Positions 1 through 12,599 of a stretch of 64,000 bases of DNA are shown one piece after another; positions within the stretch are counted from its first letter, which is position 1; each line of letters opens with the position of its first letter. Source of the DNA: Plasmodiophora brassicae (taxonomy: Eukaryota > Endomyxa: Phytomyxea > Phytomyxea > Plasmodiophorida). The notes under the pieces are model-generated. The model was not told the origin of the DNA and ran no database searches. It saw only the letters and a program-made list of their open reading frames with translations. Both the position numbers and the translations under genes were made by a program. The stretch spans positions 1,488,001 to 1,552,000 of the forward strand of contig CP145412.1 in NCBI GenBank assembly GCA_036867785.1. The letters are read 5' to 3'.

Positions 1-3000
1 CGCGACGATTCGCACGCTGCTGAAGACGGCGGGTACGCTGGCGGCGGGTCGTCCTCCGTCGGACGAGGCGTCTGACCGTGGCGGATATCAGATAACACCC
101 AGAGGCACCGATGTGTTGCCAAGCTGCTGTATATTCACATGCTGGGGTATCCGACCCATTTCGGGCAAGTGGAATGCCTGAAGCTGATCGCATCGCCCAA
201 CTTCCCTGAGAAGCGCATCGGGTACCTCGGCCTCATGGCCATGGTTGACGAACGCCACGAAGTCCTCATGCTGGTCACAAACTCCATCAAGCAGTAGGAT
301 TCCCGCTGGCCTCGTGTCCACGTCCCTCGACCATTGATCATGCCCGTTAGAGATATGAACAACCCGAACCAGTACGTGCAAGGCCTTGCGCTGTGTGCTC
401 TGGGCAACCTGGCATCTCCGGAAATGTCTCGTATGGGCTTCCGATACGTCATGTGCGGCTCTTCCCTCGCTAACATGTCGGGCAGGGGACCTTCAGGCGG
501 AAGTCGAGAAGATTATCAAATCGTCGACCAACGTGTATGTCCAGAAGAAGGCGTTCCTGGCCGCTCTACGGGGCATTCGTAAAGTGCCCGACCTGCTGAC
601 GAACTACCTGCCGTACGTGAAGCAGGCCCTGACTGACAAGAACCCGTCGATCGTCATTGCTGGGCTTGCGCTGGCAAGCGAGATGGCCTGCGCGAAACCG
701 AAGCTGAAGAAGAAGTTCGCGAAGGTGAGTGCTGGACGTCGACTGCGGTGCTTCGTAATGTGCTAAGTGCTGGAGCAGTACGTCGAGACGCTCGTGAAAG
801 CGCTGAAGAGCCTGATCATGTCGGGGTATTCCCCCGATCGTGACGTCGCCGGCATCAACGACCCGTTCCTCCAAGTTCGTATTATTCGTTTCCTCTGCCT
901 GGTTGGCGAGAACAACGCTGAGGCTAGCGAGGAAATGAACGACGTGCTAGCGCAGGTAGAGGCGTGCACAAAGCACGCTTCGTGTTCGCTGAGTGAAACG
1001 CAGGTCGCGACAAACACGGAATCGTCGAAGAATCCCGGCAATGCGATTCTATATGAATGCGTACGAACGATTATGTCGATTGAGGCGGAGTCGGGTCTTC
1101 GTGTCATGGCGATCAATATCCTCGGGAGGTTCCTGTTGAACCGGGAGAACAATATCCGATATGTCGCATTGAACACGCTGTGCCAATGTGTCAAGCAGAA
1201 CATGCAAGCTGTCCAACGCCACCGTAACACGATCGTGGAGTGTCTGAAGGCGAGTTGCCCGCGTAGCCGCGGTGTCGCACCTGTTTAACTGGACCTTAGG
1301 ACTCGGACGTTTCGATTCGCAACCGAGCACTCGACCTCGTGTACTGTCTGGTCAACAAGTCCAATGTCGAGTCACTCGTCCACGAGCTCATATCGTTTCT
1401 ACAACTGTCTACCAGTGAAAAGGAATTCCGGTCGGACCTCACCAGCCGGGTAGATTTGCTTGCTATATCTAGCGTTGTGTGCCCTTGCCGATACCTGCTT
1501 TCAGATAACCGAGGTTATGGAGGCGTACGCTCCCAGCGCGCACTGGCATATGGAGACTCTCATTCAAGTGTTGGAGAAATCGGGCAGCGTCACGAAATTA
1601 AAAGGTAATCCCTGTCGGTAGTGCAGATCGTTGCCAGGATTCATTTTCTTGCCGCAGTGCCTTACCGACTTGCAATGCTGATAACGGACAATCCGGATTT
1701 GCGAGCGTATACGATCCACAAGCTGTTCGCCAGTCTAAAGAATGATCTGTCCCAGGTCGCTTGACTGTTTGCCCGGTTGTACGGCGTCTAACGATCGCCT
1801 GCCTAGATCCACTTGGTTATCGTCGCACTGTGGGCCATCGGTGAATTCGGAACCCATCTGGTTAGCCAGGAAGGGGTTGCTGCTGCGAATGCCCAAAGCG
1901 GTGAGCCGCAGTCGGCACCTTTCCAACTGGTTGGTGCAACTGCACTGTCCATTCATTTCAGTACTTTAGTGTTTAATACTGGCTGTTAGCACACGGAACA
2001 AGGTGTCGTCGATCGCGTCTACGCGTGTATAAACGAACCCGTGGCTGTCATTAAGCAGTACGCGCTAGTCACGCTCCTGAAGCTGGCTTCCAAATTCAGC
2101 CCAGCTTCGTTGGCGAAATGCCAGTCGATTCTGTCTGAGTACAAATCCAACATCAACACGGAGCTGCAGGTAAATACGTACATTCCCACATCGTACGACA
2201 TAGGTCGTGATCAGTGGCACAGGCACGAGCATGCGAGTTTGATAGCTTCCTCGCCCCGGAGTTCGCTTCCTTGCATGAGTCGGTTCTTGCTCCCATGCCG
2301 CCTGTTGTCAAGAGGCCTGTTGCAGGTACCCCGGCATATCCTCATCAGTGCTGCTGCTGCTGCTGCTTTGTTACTCACTATTCGGATTCAGATGTGTTTG
2401 CAAGTGTTGCAGGAAACGATAAAGAAGACGACGTGGAAGAGGTAATTACTCGTTGTCTTGAATTCACTACCTGGTCTTACACGAATTCAGCCTAAAGAGA
2501 CGCCTCCTGGTGTCAAAGAAGGAACGACGACTACTACTGCACCTCTTGACCTGCTAGGGATCGGCTCAGGTTTGGCACCTACGACGGCAACTCAGCCTGC
2601 AGTGGCAACTGTCGACCTGCTAGCCGACCTATTCGGTGCGCCATCGCCTACCGCTGCCACCAGCAGTACGTTCGATATATTCAGCGCGGACGACCCGAAA
2701 CTTGCCGCGTCAGTTGACGTTGACATCCAGTCCCTTCCTCGTTGTCTGATTTGGATCACGTTAGGCAATCGTTTGCTGATTTGGAGGCTTTCAACCAGTC
2801 GGGCGTCAAAACTGTCTTCAGTTTCGAACCGGTCAAATGCCCAGGCGTTTTCCGTATCACAGCTACTTTCACGAGCTCGAGGGACGACACGATATCGCAG
2901 TTTGAATTCAAGGCTGCTGTTCCCAAGGTTGCCTCAGCCAAAGTCGTTGCTTTCATCCACGGCTAACACTTCTCTGTCAGTACATTCGCATTCGACTCAA

Positions 3001-3177
3001 TGCAGCGAGTTCGACGACGCTAGCACCTGGAGGACCTCCTGTCGTCCAGCAAATCGAAGTGAACAACTCCATGCCGGAGAAGCCCTTGCTCATGAAGATC
3101 AAGATCGATGGCAAGCTGCCTGGTGACGTCCAGTTCAGTGAAGCAGGTCAGGTTTCCAACTTCCCTCCCGGTCTGTA
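1..3177 (+). CDS. AP-1 complex subunit gamma (gamma-adaptin), 5' end outside the window
   Basis: Large subunit of the clathrin adaptor AP-1, which sorts cargo at the trans-Golgi network and endosomes. The adaptin trunk is readable across many short exons: [11 protein letters not shown] and [12 protein letters not shown] near 120-250, [16 protein letters not shown] after an intron at 294-350, [23 protein letters not shown] at 815-890, then [16 protein letters not shown]. After a hinge around 2250-2700 comes the gamma-ear domain (FKAAVPK near 2910), ending in SNFPPGL and TAA at 3175-3177. The ear and NFPP-type ending match gamma rather than alpha or beta adaptins. The first exon lies at or before position 1; the piece at 2-32 (ATIRTLLK) fits the conserved AAIR segment before the KLLY motif. 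The exact first intron (between about 33 and 104) is unresolved. It converges with the ABCA gene about 100 bp away. Family call is firm; interior exon edges are approximate. Confidence 0.92.
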
Positions 3178-3279
3178 AATTACCCCCCGGTTGTCCAACC
3201 CTAACAAAGTTCACGATCACTTCTGCCCCGCGTGGTGCCACAGTGATTCAATAGGAACCGCCCGGAGATACGGGCACGT

Positions 3280-6200
3280 TTATGAAACGTCTTCAACTTG
3301 TTCCCTGGCGAAGTTGACGAATATATGGTCCAATGTCGTCTGCGACATTGAGTAATCCCGAATTCGATATCGGCCACGTTGTCGCTCAAGGAACGCGAAA
3401 ACCGCGCCGACCTGCACCCCAGACAGTCCTGGCAAACGAAACCGCAGACGCGATCCGTATCTCTCCACCAGCTCGCAACCCGGGAAGGCTGCTTCAAACT
3501 CTTGCAGGAAGATGGCACCCTCGCCTTCCTCGACGGTGAGGTCCACCTACGCTGCGTGTCACCATTACGTGAACACCGAGATTGTTCTCGACCCGACCTG
3601 ATACGCATCCCCAAACTTGTGCTTGATATGTTGAGATGTGCCGATGCATTGTAGCGATCCATTCACCATGATGGATAGACGCGTACACATTTCGTCGGCC
3701 TCACCTGAACCGCTTCCAGTCATCATCCCCATCCCCCAATGCAAGAGTACCACGTCGTACTCATCGAGTGGGTTGTCAGCAGAGTGGTTCTTGCATCACG
3801 ACAGGCATTGACGAGCTGGCGCAGGCGTCGGCGAGAATGAGGATCGAGGCCGCTGCAAACGATGTGAGCTCCGAACAAACAAGCAGAGCACGAAATGCTG
3901 CGCACGTTGACGGTTCGTCGAGAAGAAGTATGCGATTCGCGCCAATCAGGGCAATCCCCATGCTCAGTTTCCGCTTGTTCCCGCCGCTGTACGACGACGC
4001 GATCCGATCTGCGAACTCTCCCAGACCGAGGTCGTTGACAAGTTGTTGAACGGCGGCATCAAGTACTTCCTGCTTCACGCCCTGTGGTCCAAATTAAAAC
4101 AGATCGGATATGCCAATCAATGAGAAGCACCTTTAGGCAGGCGAAGAATCGCAGGTGTTCACGTCCAGTAAGGTGGTCGATGAGGGCGTCGCTTTGAGGG
4201 ACGAACCCCAACACCTGGGTCACGAACCTCAGGTACAGGGCCAATGTGCACGCAATGAATACAGTACCAACCTTATGAATTTCGTCGCTCTCCTTAACAA
4301 GGTCTTTGCCATCGATGCGGGCCCTCCCGCCAGTCGGAATGAGTTCTCCAATCAGGCATTTGATAGTGGTCGATTTTCCTTCCAAGGACTCAACAAGCTG
4401 AATTTGATGATTGGTAAAACGTCAGCAACCTACCAGCGCCGTTAGGGCCGAGCAGACCAAATATCTCCCCATTCTTAATCCCGAAACTTATGCTTCGTAC
4501 GGCGACCTTTTCTCCAAACCGCATCGACAGCTGGTCAACACAGTCACGATACATACTACGGTCGTGGTATCCCTCCCGAACCGCTTCTCTGCAACCAACA
4601 TATCAGCCAAATGTGCTCGCGTGACATACAATGACCAAACATACCTTTCGCGCGCCACATCATCGTCAACAGCATCAGGAACGATTGCAAAAGTAGACGG
4701 TGTCCCACCAGGCAAAGCGCTAACAGGAACCCGTCAGGGGCGAATGGACAAGTCGACCTGGAACGTACGACTGGAAGCGACGCCAGCCGAGGATCAGTTG
4801 TGTTCGAACTCGGCCAGATTCCAGAAGAACGGCGACTCCGAACCAGAGGCCAGCAGCAACGCACGTCGCCAGGTACAGAGATGGTAACGAAGGCAGCGAA
4901 TCACCTCTGAAATGCGTCAGAACTGACATCACCGATATAATTGGTGACACCGTTACGCGTCAAACGCTCCGCTGCTCAACGTAAGCGACCAAAGCATGGT
5001 AAAGTTTGGCGCCAATGAAAGCAGAATTGCATCCGCCCATCCCAGGACGAGTACATGGCTAACGGGGCCTAGAAAGATGATCACAAGCAAGGCCAAAGCA
5101 CCCTGTAGCGTGGTCGTGAGACACATCAGCGGTAGACCTAAATGAGAACATACCGCGATGTAAACTGCTGAAGCGACAGACGTATAGGCGGACACACTTG
5201 ACATGGCGGCGGTCAAGAACCTTGATGTACCGAATAAGACCATGGTGCTTCGTTTGAGATGCACTGACGTACGCGTTGAACGATAGAACGTTAAGGGCGT
5301 TGACGAAGAATCCGAGAAAGATATCAATCCCATGGTCGTGTAACAAACGCCGGGACGATGACAGATATAGCATACAGAACATCATCACGACAGGGACGAG
5401 GTAGAGAATGGTGTCCATCAGGATTCTGTCAGCAATGTTAGGGTGGAAACGCACTGCTGAGCAGTAAAACCAAGATACGACCTCGCGGACCAGAACAAGA
5501 CGGGCGATAAACCCATCGCAGACATTAGGTGTCGAGACCCACTTGCCTTCTGTCGAAGGACGGATATCCCGAACCCTATTGGGACGTATGCAAATCCTGA
5601 TATCGCGGGAACACAATAAGCGTCGCGTGACCATCGAGAGCCTCGACAGCGTTCGTACCAATTCCCAGCAAGAAAGGAAGCTCAAACGGAGGCGCGTTAT
5701 CCGACACCGCCGATGGCTGGTGCTTATAAAATGGGAACGGGTCAGAAACGGTTTCGAGAGACAGCGTGTCACTCCCAGTGAGGCCCCCATTGACAACAAT
5801 GGAGAGGGCCGCTGGAAGTGCATGCAGGGAACTGCAGTTGTGCCAGACATCAACAGCGCGCGAAGTGCCAATGCCACCATCAATGGCCACAGTCGTTGAC
5901 ACAGTTCTTGGATCAAGCAGCGTCGACAACAGCGCGTCGCTATCAGCGATAGACATGGGTCGAAGGTTGACATTCGACAATGCACCGTCAAAGGCGTGCG
6001 AAGTAACAGGAACATCTAAGGCAGCACAGGGTCAACACTGACGTTGCACGATTCTCTCCCGAGCGTACCACCGCTTACCGGCGCTGGTAAAAATGGATGC
6101 GTTCGAAAACGATAACAAAGGATTGCTGACAACTGATGGGCCCGACCCTGCACTCGGAAACGACAAGACAGTCTCCTTCGAGATGATGAGGATGCCGACA

Positions 6201-9200
6201 TAAATCAGAGGTAGAACGATTTGGTACACCAGGGCACGGAAGTCGCGCCAGTAGATAAGAACGAAGATGCGCAAGAGTGCTAAAGCGCGGGTTCTCAGAA
6301 GAGGTTTCACGTCGGCAGGTACCCGGGATGATGCCGGGCCTGGCGAGCTGTCAGCATGTTCGCTAGCAGCATCAACCGAAGAAGTATCAGTCAGTCGAAA
6401 GAACACCTAACCACGAGTGAGCGAACAAAGCAACGAGCCAGGCAATTTACAGCGACACACTTCTTCAAGCGATGTCAACGATACACCGAACGAGGTAATT
6501 CCCAGATCATTGCGACAGGAGTCGAGAGTTGCGAAGAGTTGTGGAAACTTTGGCGCATCAGTGATCGGCAAGGTGAACGACAGTTGTTCGGCGAACTGTG
6601 ATCGCACATTGCCGCCTAACACTCTGAATAAGATTTGCGGTTCAAAAGGAGTGACAAACCAGGATAATACGAGGAATGACGTGAGCAACAGAGTCCCTGA
6701 TCGCGTCCGGATTAGCAGTAGATGCATGTGCGACAGAAAGCGTGTATCCGATGCCGAACTGACGCTTGAGATCGGAAGGAGATCCTTGAGCGGCAACTTT
6801 GCCGTGTTGTAAGAGGACGATCCGATCAGCAAGCAGATCGGCTTCGTCCATTGAACTGTTACAACGATGGTCAGATGGAGGAGGCCTAACGCGACGCACA
6901 ATACCCACTGGGTCGTCAGGACGACGTAACGGCCAGCTTTATAGGACTGAAGTGTATCCCAGGTCTGTCGACGAGAGAGTGGGTCAAGTCCGGAAGAGGG
7001 CTCATCAAGAAAGACAAGCAGCGGGTCTCCGATCTGCCAAACCAAGTAATTATCGATCGGTTATGGCAACACGCGCCAGTAAATAATGAATACTAGTGCC
7101 ATTGCCAGGCTGAGTTTCCGTTTCTGTCCACCACTCAGGACGCTGCCCTTCGTTTCAGCAAACTCTTCCAGTCCATAGCGCGCAACGAGGGTATCGGGAT
7201 CGGCAGGGCTGACGTCCTTTAGGCCAATGACGAGAACAATATGCTCTCGCGTTGTCAGCTCGGGGAACAGGATATCTCTACAACCGTAAATAAGCATGCG
7301 ACGTAGAGTACACCAGGCGTACGCACGTTTGAGGGCACATCCCGATGCCGAATCGATCTCGTACATAATCCATTGACCGCATCTAGCGACAATCGTCAGC
7401 ACGGGTAGAGAGAACGATGCTAACTGTTACAAGATCGACTGATCGACTCATTATAGCCGACCCCGAGTCACACTGCATCAGCCCCGTTAACATCGACAGC
7501 GTGGTTGTTTTCCCTGCGGTTCAACCGTAAGAACGTGGGCGAAGAAATAGCCGGTCGAGATATCCACCTGCTCCATTGTGCCCAAGTAGGCATGTGATTT
7601 GGCTACACTGAATGTCGAGATCAAGACTGTCGACAGCAACGACCCCTTGTTTGCTACATCCAATGGGAATTTGTGAGTAGAACAAGGAGCGCGAGTCGAA
7701 CTACCCTGAGAACCAGGACCCCGGAAACGACTTCCTCAGTCCTCGAATGGAGATGGTGCTGTCAGCTAATGCCGGTGCAGGATTACGAGCGCCAAGTTCG
7801 CTGTCGATGACTTCGGTACCATCGTCACCTAGGTAGGTAGTGGACATTATGAAACGCACAACCGTCAGCGAGCGGTCAGTGAGCATACCCATCAACGGAG
7901 CCAAAGATACGTCGGATCGCGCTCGTTCACGAAGCCTTGGACTTTCGAAGTACTCTCGCAGAGCAGTGACTGGGAACGTCCACGGCTGGCGGATGCCAAA
8001 TTTCTGGAGAACTGTCAAAAGCCATTACCTTGTCAACGGCAGGACAAACTTACACTGGGCAGCACACGATCCAAATACAGCGCCAGGATGAAAACGATGA
8101 CCGAAAACACGACCATCAGCAGCGGACAGACAACTAAAGAGCTTCCGCCGTCACTCGCAGAACTGGCAACATTCAGCAGTTGCCTGAAACCGCGGTCGAA
8201 GGCGATAGGAGGGGAGAAGAATGCAGACCACTGTATGAACGTTTAGGCCAGAGCATCGCCAGCATAATGAAGCGTTTGACAGTACAAAGGAATCAGCAGA
8301 CATGAAGAACTTCGGCGAGTAGATCAGCAAGATGGCTAGGCCGCCGACTTGGGCGGCCAGTTTCGCATTCGAAAAGAAACAGGACATCAGGAACGCCAAT
8401 GCCAGAAGCGATTGACAGAAGCAAACAATCAATAAGAGAAGTTCCGGCATGAATTTGCTCGGAAGTAGGCCGGTACGCAGGACCGCATATGCAATGAACA
8501 TGGATGACACGGACGTTATCGCCGCATACGTCACCAGCCACGATACCCACAGGGCTATTCACGGCGCCGTCAGACGCAGATACAGTCCAAGTGACCAGTA
8601 AAGAAACAAACCCAACGTGGAGATGCCCATGATTTTTAACGCCTCCCGTACCCTGCTCTCTTTCTCTTGGACGAGAACAAACAGAAGTTTGCTGGTAAAG
8701 CCAACGAAGCCGCTGACCAAATACAACCCTGCCGAGTGGTTCAGTTCGGGCACGCCTCGTCCGTCATGCGAACCGAACCTCCAATGCCATTCATCAGATC
8801 GATGAACGGGTCGACAGTAAGTTTTCGCGTCGGGTAAGCTCTCGAGCGTATTACGCTGGGAATGCCAGTGCGTCCATGCCCAAGCACATACGCGACAGAT
8901 TCACTGACAACGGCCTAATGTACTCAAGAGGTCATAACTCCCGCACGAGGTAAATGCTCCCATGATACCTGCAGAGACAGGAACAAGGAATCGGTATAGT
9001 AGGTGCATTGGAACACATCTCCCCCGGACGACATGGGGTTCGTAGTCGACGGGATCGCCGAGCCGTTCATACGGATCGCCATTCGCCAGCGTGCAGCGGT
9101 GGGAGATGCCAGTACGACTCCAGCATACACCTTGCATGGAATTCAGAGGGTGCCCACTGGCGGAAGCATTACCCTACAGTGTTATCGTGATACGCGCGTA

Positions 9201-9648
9201 ACAGAACATCTTCAGACGGAACTAACTCCAGCGATTGTGCCTGGCTGAACTTCGTCCGGCAACGGTCCACAACTTGTTGGAGCATCTGGCGACGACGCGA
9301 GGATTAGTAATCGGGAGAAGCGAACCCGAACTAGCAGTCCGGCAGTACAGGGATGGGAACAGGGTGCGTTGCAGACGGTGCAAACAGAATCCGCAGGCCT
9401 CGGGACTGCGCCAGAATGTCGTCGATACCGGGGGCGGCCATCGTAGACGTCTGGGCATGGGTCATTGGATAGTCCGGGATTTCAGGGACAGCGACCGGCG
9501 GCAGCATGCCGCGCATCATGCCGATCAGGCCGACGAACAGCAGCGGCATGGCGATCTCGAGGATCGTCTCGCGTCGTCGCCTCCATTTCGTCAGCAGGTT
9601 CCGCCACAGGAACACGCGCAGCTGACGCCGGAACGACTGCCGCGTCAT
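3280..9648 (-). CDS. ABCA-type full ABC transporter (TMD-NBD-TMD-NBD)
   Basis: Full-size ABC transporter of subfamily A, a family that usually moves lipids or amphipathic molecules. Reading the minus strand, ATG at 9648 opens a basic stretch and first helix ([15 protein letters not shown]), then an extracellular domain and helices with the ABCA-typical [15 protein letters not shown] at about 8650. NBD1 has Walker A GHNGAGKTT (about 7568-7585, continuing at 7505-7513 after an intron), signature [10 protein letters not shown] (about 7110) and Walker [15 protein letters not shown] (about 6990). A second membrane half (6400-4950) leads to NBD2 with GPNGAGKSTT (4435-4450 and 4365-4378), signature [10 protein letters not shown] and LLLDEPST (about 3940). 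The C-terminus carries the [10 protein letters not shown] and [16 protein letters not shown] motifs before the stop at 3280. The frame stays open upstream of 9648 to 9852 with a Pro/Asp-rich stretch but no ATG. Many short introns; interior edges approximate. Confidence 0.9.
4379..4433 (-). other. intron inside Walker A of ABCA NBD2
   Basis: A 55-nt GT-AG intron in phase 1 of the last glycine codon of GPNGAGKSTT, the same position as in NBD1. Donor GTAGGTTGC, acceptor TTGGAAG; splicing restores Gly-Ala-Gly-Lys-Ser. Confidence 0.88.
7514..7567 (-). other. intron inside Walker A of ABCA NBD1
   Basis: A 54-nt GT-AG intron falls after the first base of the third glycine codon of GHNGAGKTT (phase 1). 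Splicing restores Gly-Ala-Gly-Lys-Thr-Thr exactly. The second nucleotide-binding domain has an intron at the equivalent base. Confidence 0.88.
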
Positions 9649-10071
9649 TGCGCACGCGCGGTCACCACCACTGCTGCTGCTGCTGCCGCCTCCTCCGTGG
9701 ACAACTGTCCTAAAACGTACCCGTCCTGTGCCGTCGTTCGGCCTTCGGGACTGCGGCGGCAATTCCGCATTCCGCGTTCGATTGCGCTCGGCGTCGTCGT
9801 CGTCGTCGTCGTCGGTCGGCGGCGGCGGCGGCAGCGCGGCCCAATCGAACACGGCGACGGCGGATGGAGATCAATATGGCCGGATGCACTGTCGAGGATT
9901 GCAGTGGGTTCGAAGCGATCTCCTAGAGCGTTCCCCATTGCCGTCGGAACAACCCGGTCGGTTCGAGTCTGACGACCGGGCTACACCTCGGCGAACATTA
10001 CATGCGTCGGTTGTAAGTTTATTAATGTATTCGTTTCGAACGCTGTCTCCTCGGGTGGGTAACATCGCCAA
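9649..10071. other. intergenic stretch with trinucleotide repeats
   Basis: Lies between the ABCA start and the stop of the upstream minus-strand gene. It holds a CTG/CTGC run near 9668-9690 and a GTC run near 9797-9822. The ABCA frame is open through 9649-9852 (Pro and Asp runs) without an ATG. Another minus-strand ATG at 9938 (MGNALGDRFEP) starts an open frame that could be a leader exon if spliced. No independent gene seen. Confidence 0.5.
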
Positions 10072-10611
10072 CTACTTGTGGAACCTTGGCAGTGTTCGCT
10101 TCGCTAGATTCTGCTGCTCGAGGGCGTACTCGTGGAAGCACCACGTGTAGTAGAGAATAACCACGTGGACGATGACGACGATGATCTACACCAGCGTTCG
10201 TCAGCACTTGAACCAATCACGGTCGGGTCAGTCGTCTCACCTGTGCCCAGAAGAAGCTCAAGGCCATCTCGGCAACGGCGAGTGCAATCCCGACCAGCTC
10301 GGCAACGCTGACCAGCGATGTACCGATTGGGCTCTGGGTCCAGATGGCGATCAGGATCAGCGCGCCTGTGGCCCCGCCACGCTTAGGCCTGCGTCACACA
10401 TCTGCCCGGTGCGATTGGCGTTACCGCTGATGAACCAGACCACGGTCTCGATCACTTCGACCGCCTTGAACGCCGCGTCCTGGTCGAACGTGATGGGGAC
10501 TCCGGCGGGCACGATTCTCCACACGATCCATATGGCGCTAGCTAGAATGGAGAGGCATCTGCCGTCGCCCAAATCAGATCGGACCTGACGATCAGGCAGC
10601 CCCCCAATCAT
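10072..10611 (-). CDS. small four-helix membrane protein, unknown function
   Basis: Three exons (10611-10425, 10365-10241, 10185-10072) splice into a 141-residue protein; both introns (59 and 55 nt) are GT-AG and keep the frame. Four hydrophobic segments are visible: ILASAIWIVWRIVPAGV, AVEVIETVVWFISGALILIAIW, LVSVAELVGIALAVAEMALSFFW, and IIVVIVHVVILYYTW. The short tail is polar and ends LPRFHK. The four-helix layout resembles tetraspan or MARVEL-like proteins, but no diagnostic motif is present, so no function is assigned. It lies between FAM114-like and ABCA genes on the same strand. The consistent splicing makes the gene itself likely. Confidence 0.7.
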
Positions 10612-10825
10612 ACCCCCAGATTTGGAACTCGCGCGTTAGGCTCCCACATATGCCTTCGGTGCGTACCGCCATCCTTAACGACAACGCCCTGGTCGCTCGA
10701 GTTTAACGTGCGCCTTTGAGTGGCCAGCGACACGTGCCTCTGGGGTAGCACAATCGGGGCGCGTGCCACTGGATAAGCACCGCGTTCACATATCTCGCCG
10801 CTGTTTGCAATAGTACTGGAACAGT

Positions 10826-12511
10826 TTATCGGAAGTCGCCCTGTGCCGAATGAAGCGACTGCAGGACAGGGCACAGGGCTTCGATGGCGTCCTCGAATTT
10901 GCACTGGGCCTCGGATGCATCCAGGTCGATGTCGGCCCGCAGGACCGCAACATCATCGTCCACATCGCCGTCGCCTTTGGCAGCTCGCCGGACGGCATCG
11001 ATGGTCTGTTCCGTCGCGTGGTGAAGATCGCCGAGGAATCGCTGAAACAGTGCCCGAAGCTCGACGGCCACATTGACGGCGTCCACCGACCCTACCCAGG
11101 TTCCCGATTCCGCGTCCAGGTCTTGGACGACGCGCACTGATAATACAGCCAGGCTTCGTGTGCATGCAACGTGAGCGCGAGCACACAGATCGGTTATATC
11201 CGACTTGCACGGCTGGACATGAGCCTGCAGGACGGATCTGTGCCAGGTGGCCCACAGGTCCAGCGTCCTCGCGAGGCGCTCCGTCAAGGATGAAGACGTG
11301 ACCGGATCGTGCTTGGCGGCCAGGTCGTCCAGAACGTCCTTGATGGTCGACGTCGCGTCGCGATCGATACCACTGCTGCCTTGCGACAGTGACCGTTGCA
11401 CTTGGAGGAACCCGTCACGCCCGCGCGCGTCCAGCGCCCGCATCGCCTCGGCGCCGCCAAACTCCTCGAACGTGCGATCAAAGTCGACTTGCACGCATGC
11501 GGAACGAACATCGGGGAACAGGGAATCATCCGGCTGCTGCTCGACGCCTCGACGAAGCGGCGATTCAGCATCCAGGGTTGACGGCATAGATCCTGAAACG
11601 TTGGGCCTCCGCTGCGGTTCGTCGGGTCGTCCACAGGCGCCCGGCTGAGCAGACGGACTCGGCGGGTGATGCATGTCGTCCAGGAACGCATCGATGAGGT
11701 CGCCTTCGTCAGGCAACTGAATATCGTCAAACGTGGCACCTCGAGCAGGCGATTCGGGGACGCTGGCGCTCAGTGATGCCAGCGGCGACGAAGGCGGAGA
11801 TGGTTCACGTGCAGGGGCCGCCGGTGACGCCCGAGCCATACCAGAAATCTCTTGCCCGCTCTCGGCCGCCAACGTCGTGATATCGGGCAGCGCGTCTGAG
11901 AACCAGCCTGTCGGCGTATCCATAACAGTTGGATGGTCAGGCGCCGACGGGGACGACACATTAACAGCCGTTGGTGATCTGGCAGCTGTGGGAGGTGGCA
12001 CATTCAGAGATGACGCCTCGTTTACGGTTGGCGACGATGGAGATGGGCGCGAGTGGACGTCAGAGGCAGTCGGTGAGGGGGAATTCGGCTGTGGGAATTC
12101 CTGCGGCTTCTTGACCTTGTCGATGACCTCCGTTGCAACTTGCAGAAGTTCCCGCCCGGACTGACCAGCCGTGGTCTTGACATCGTCCAGGACGGCCGCG
12201 ACAGATTTCAACCATTTCGGACCGTCCGCCTGCGACACGGTCGGCGCCGCTGGACGTCGATCTTCCGGGGCCAGAATCATATCGGCGGCGGACGACAACC
12301 AGCCACCCCAGCCGCCTCCAGACGACGATGCCGTGCGATGGTGCTCGTCCTGCGGGGACGGCGACGACGACGGCGACGACACCGGCAACGCTGTCGGCAA
12401 CGGAGACAACGGTGGCGCGGACGTCACCGGTTCAGGTGCGGACACGATCGCATCATCCTCCTTGACGCCATCGTCCCAGAAATCGTCGTTCCAGTCGACG
12501 TCGTCGCCCAT
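10826..12511 (-). CDS. FAM114-like protein
   Basis: Single-exon gene of 561 residues. ATG at 12511 begins the acidic MGDDVDWNDDFWDDG; an in-frame upstream extension has no ATG. A WGGWLSSAADMI motif near residue 75 matches the Trp-Gly-rich membrane-binding segment of the FAM114 (NOXP20) family. A long Pro/Ser-rich spacer follows. The C-terminal half has the family-like FEEFGGAEAMRALDARG and helical segments to the stop at 10826. FAM114 proteins are cytosolic, Golgi-associated Rab2 partners in animals; the role here is inferred from family only. GC-rich third codon positions fit the better-conserved genes in the window. Confidence 0.72.
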   Translation of the reverse strand: MGDDVDWNDDFWDDGVKEDDAIVSAPEPVTSAPPLSPLPTALPVSSPSSSPSPQDEHHRTASSSGGGWGGWLSSAADMILAPEDRRPAAPTVSQADGPKWLKSVAAVLDDVKTTAGQSGRELLQVATEVIDKVKKPQEFPQPNSPSPTASDVHSRPSPSSPTVNEASSLNVPPPTAARSPTAVNVSSPSAPDHPTVMDTPTGWFSDALPDITTLAAESGQEISGMARASPAAPAREPSPPSSPLASLSASVPESPARGATFDDIQLPDEGDLIDAFLDDMHHPPSPSAQPGACGRPDEPQRRPNVSGSMPSTLDAESPLRRGVEQQPDDSLFPDVRSACVQVDFDRTFEEFGGAEAMRALDARGRDGFLQVQRSLSQGSSGIDRDATSTIKDVLDDLAAKHDPVTSSSLTERLARTLDLWATWHRSVLQAHVQPCKSDITDLCARAHVACTRSLAVLSVRVVQDLDAESGTWVGSVDAVNVAVELRALFQRFLGDLHHATEQTIDAVRRAAKGDGDVDDDVAVLRADIDLDASEAQCKFEDAIEALCPVLQSLHSAQGDFR

Positions 12512-12599
12512 TCCCAGTAGCGGGTTCGGATTCGGCAAAACCTGCGCGGTCTGCAGCAGGACGCCCAAAAATTAATGCGCCATCTGGTCACACGTCATC

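Noticed and set aside
2346-2367. Poly-Cys stretch in the adaptin hinge
   Set aside because: It is a GCT/TGC microsatellite and most likely lies in or beside an intron; the cysteines are not part of the family.
9649-9852. N-terminal extension of ABCA with Pro and Asp runs
   Set aside because: The frame is open but has no ATG; runs come from trinucleotide repeats. ATG at 9648 gives the expected ABCA start. A leader exon from 9938 cannot be excluded.
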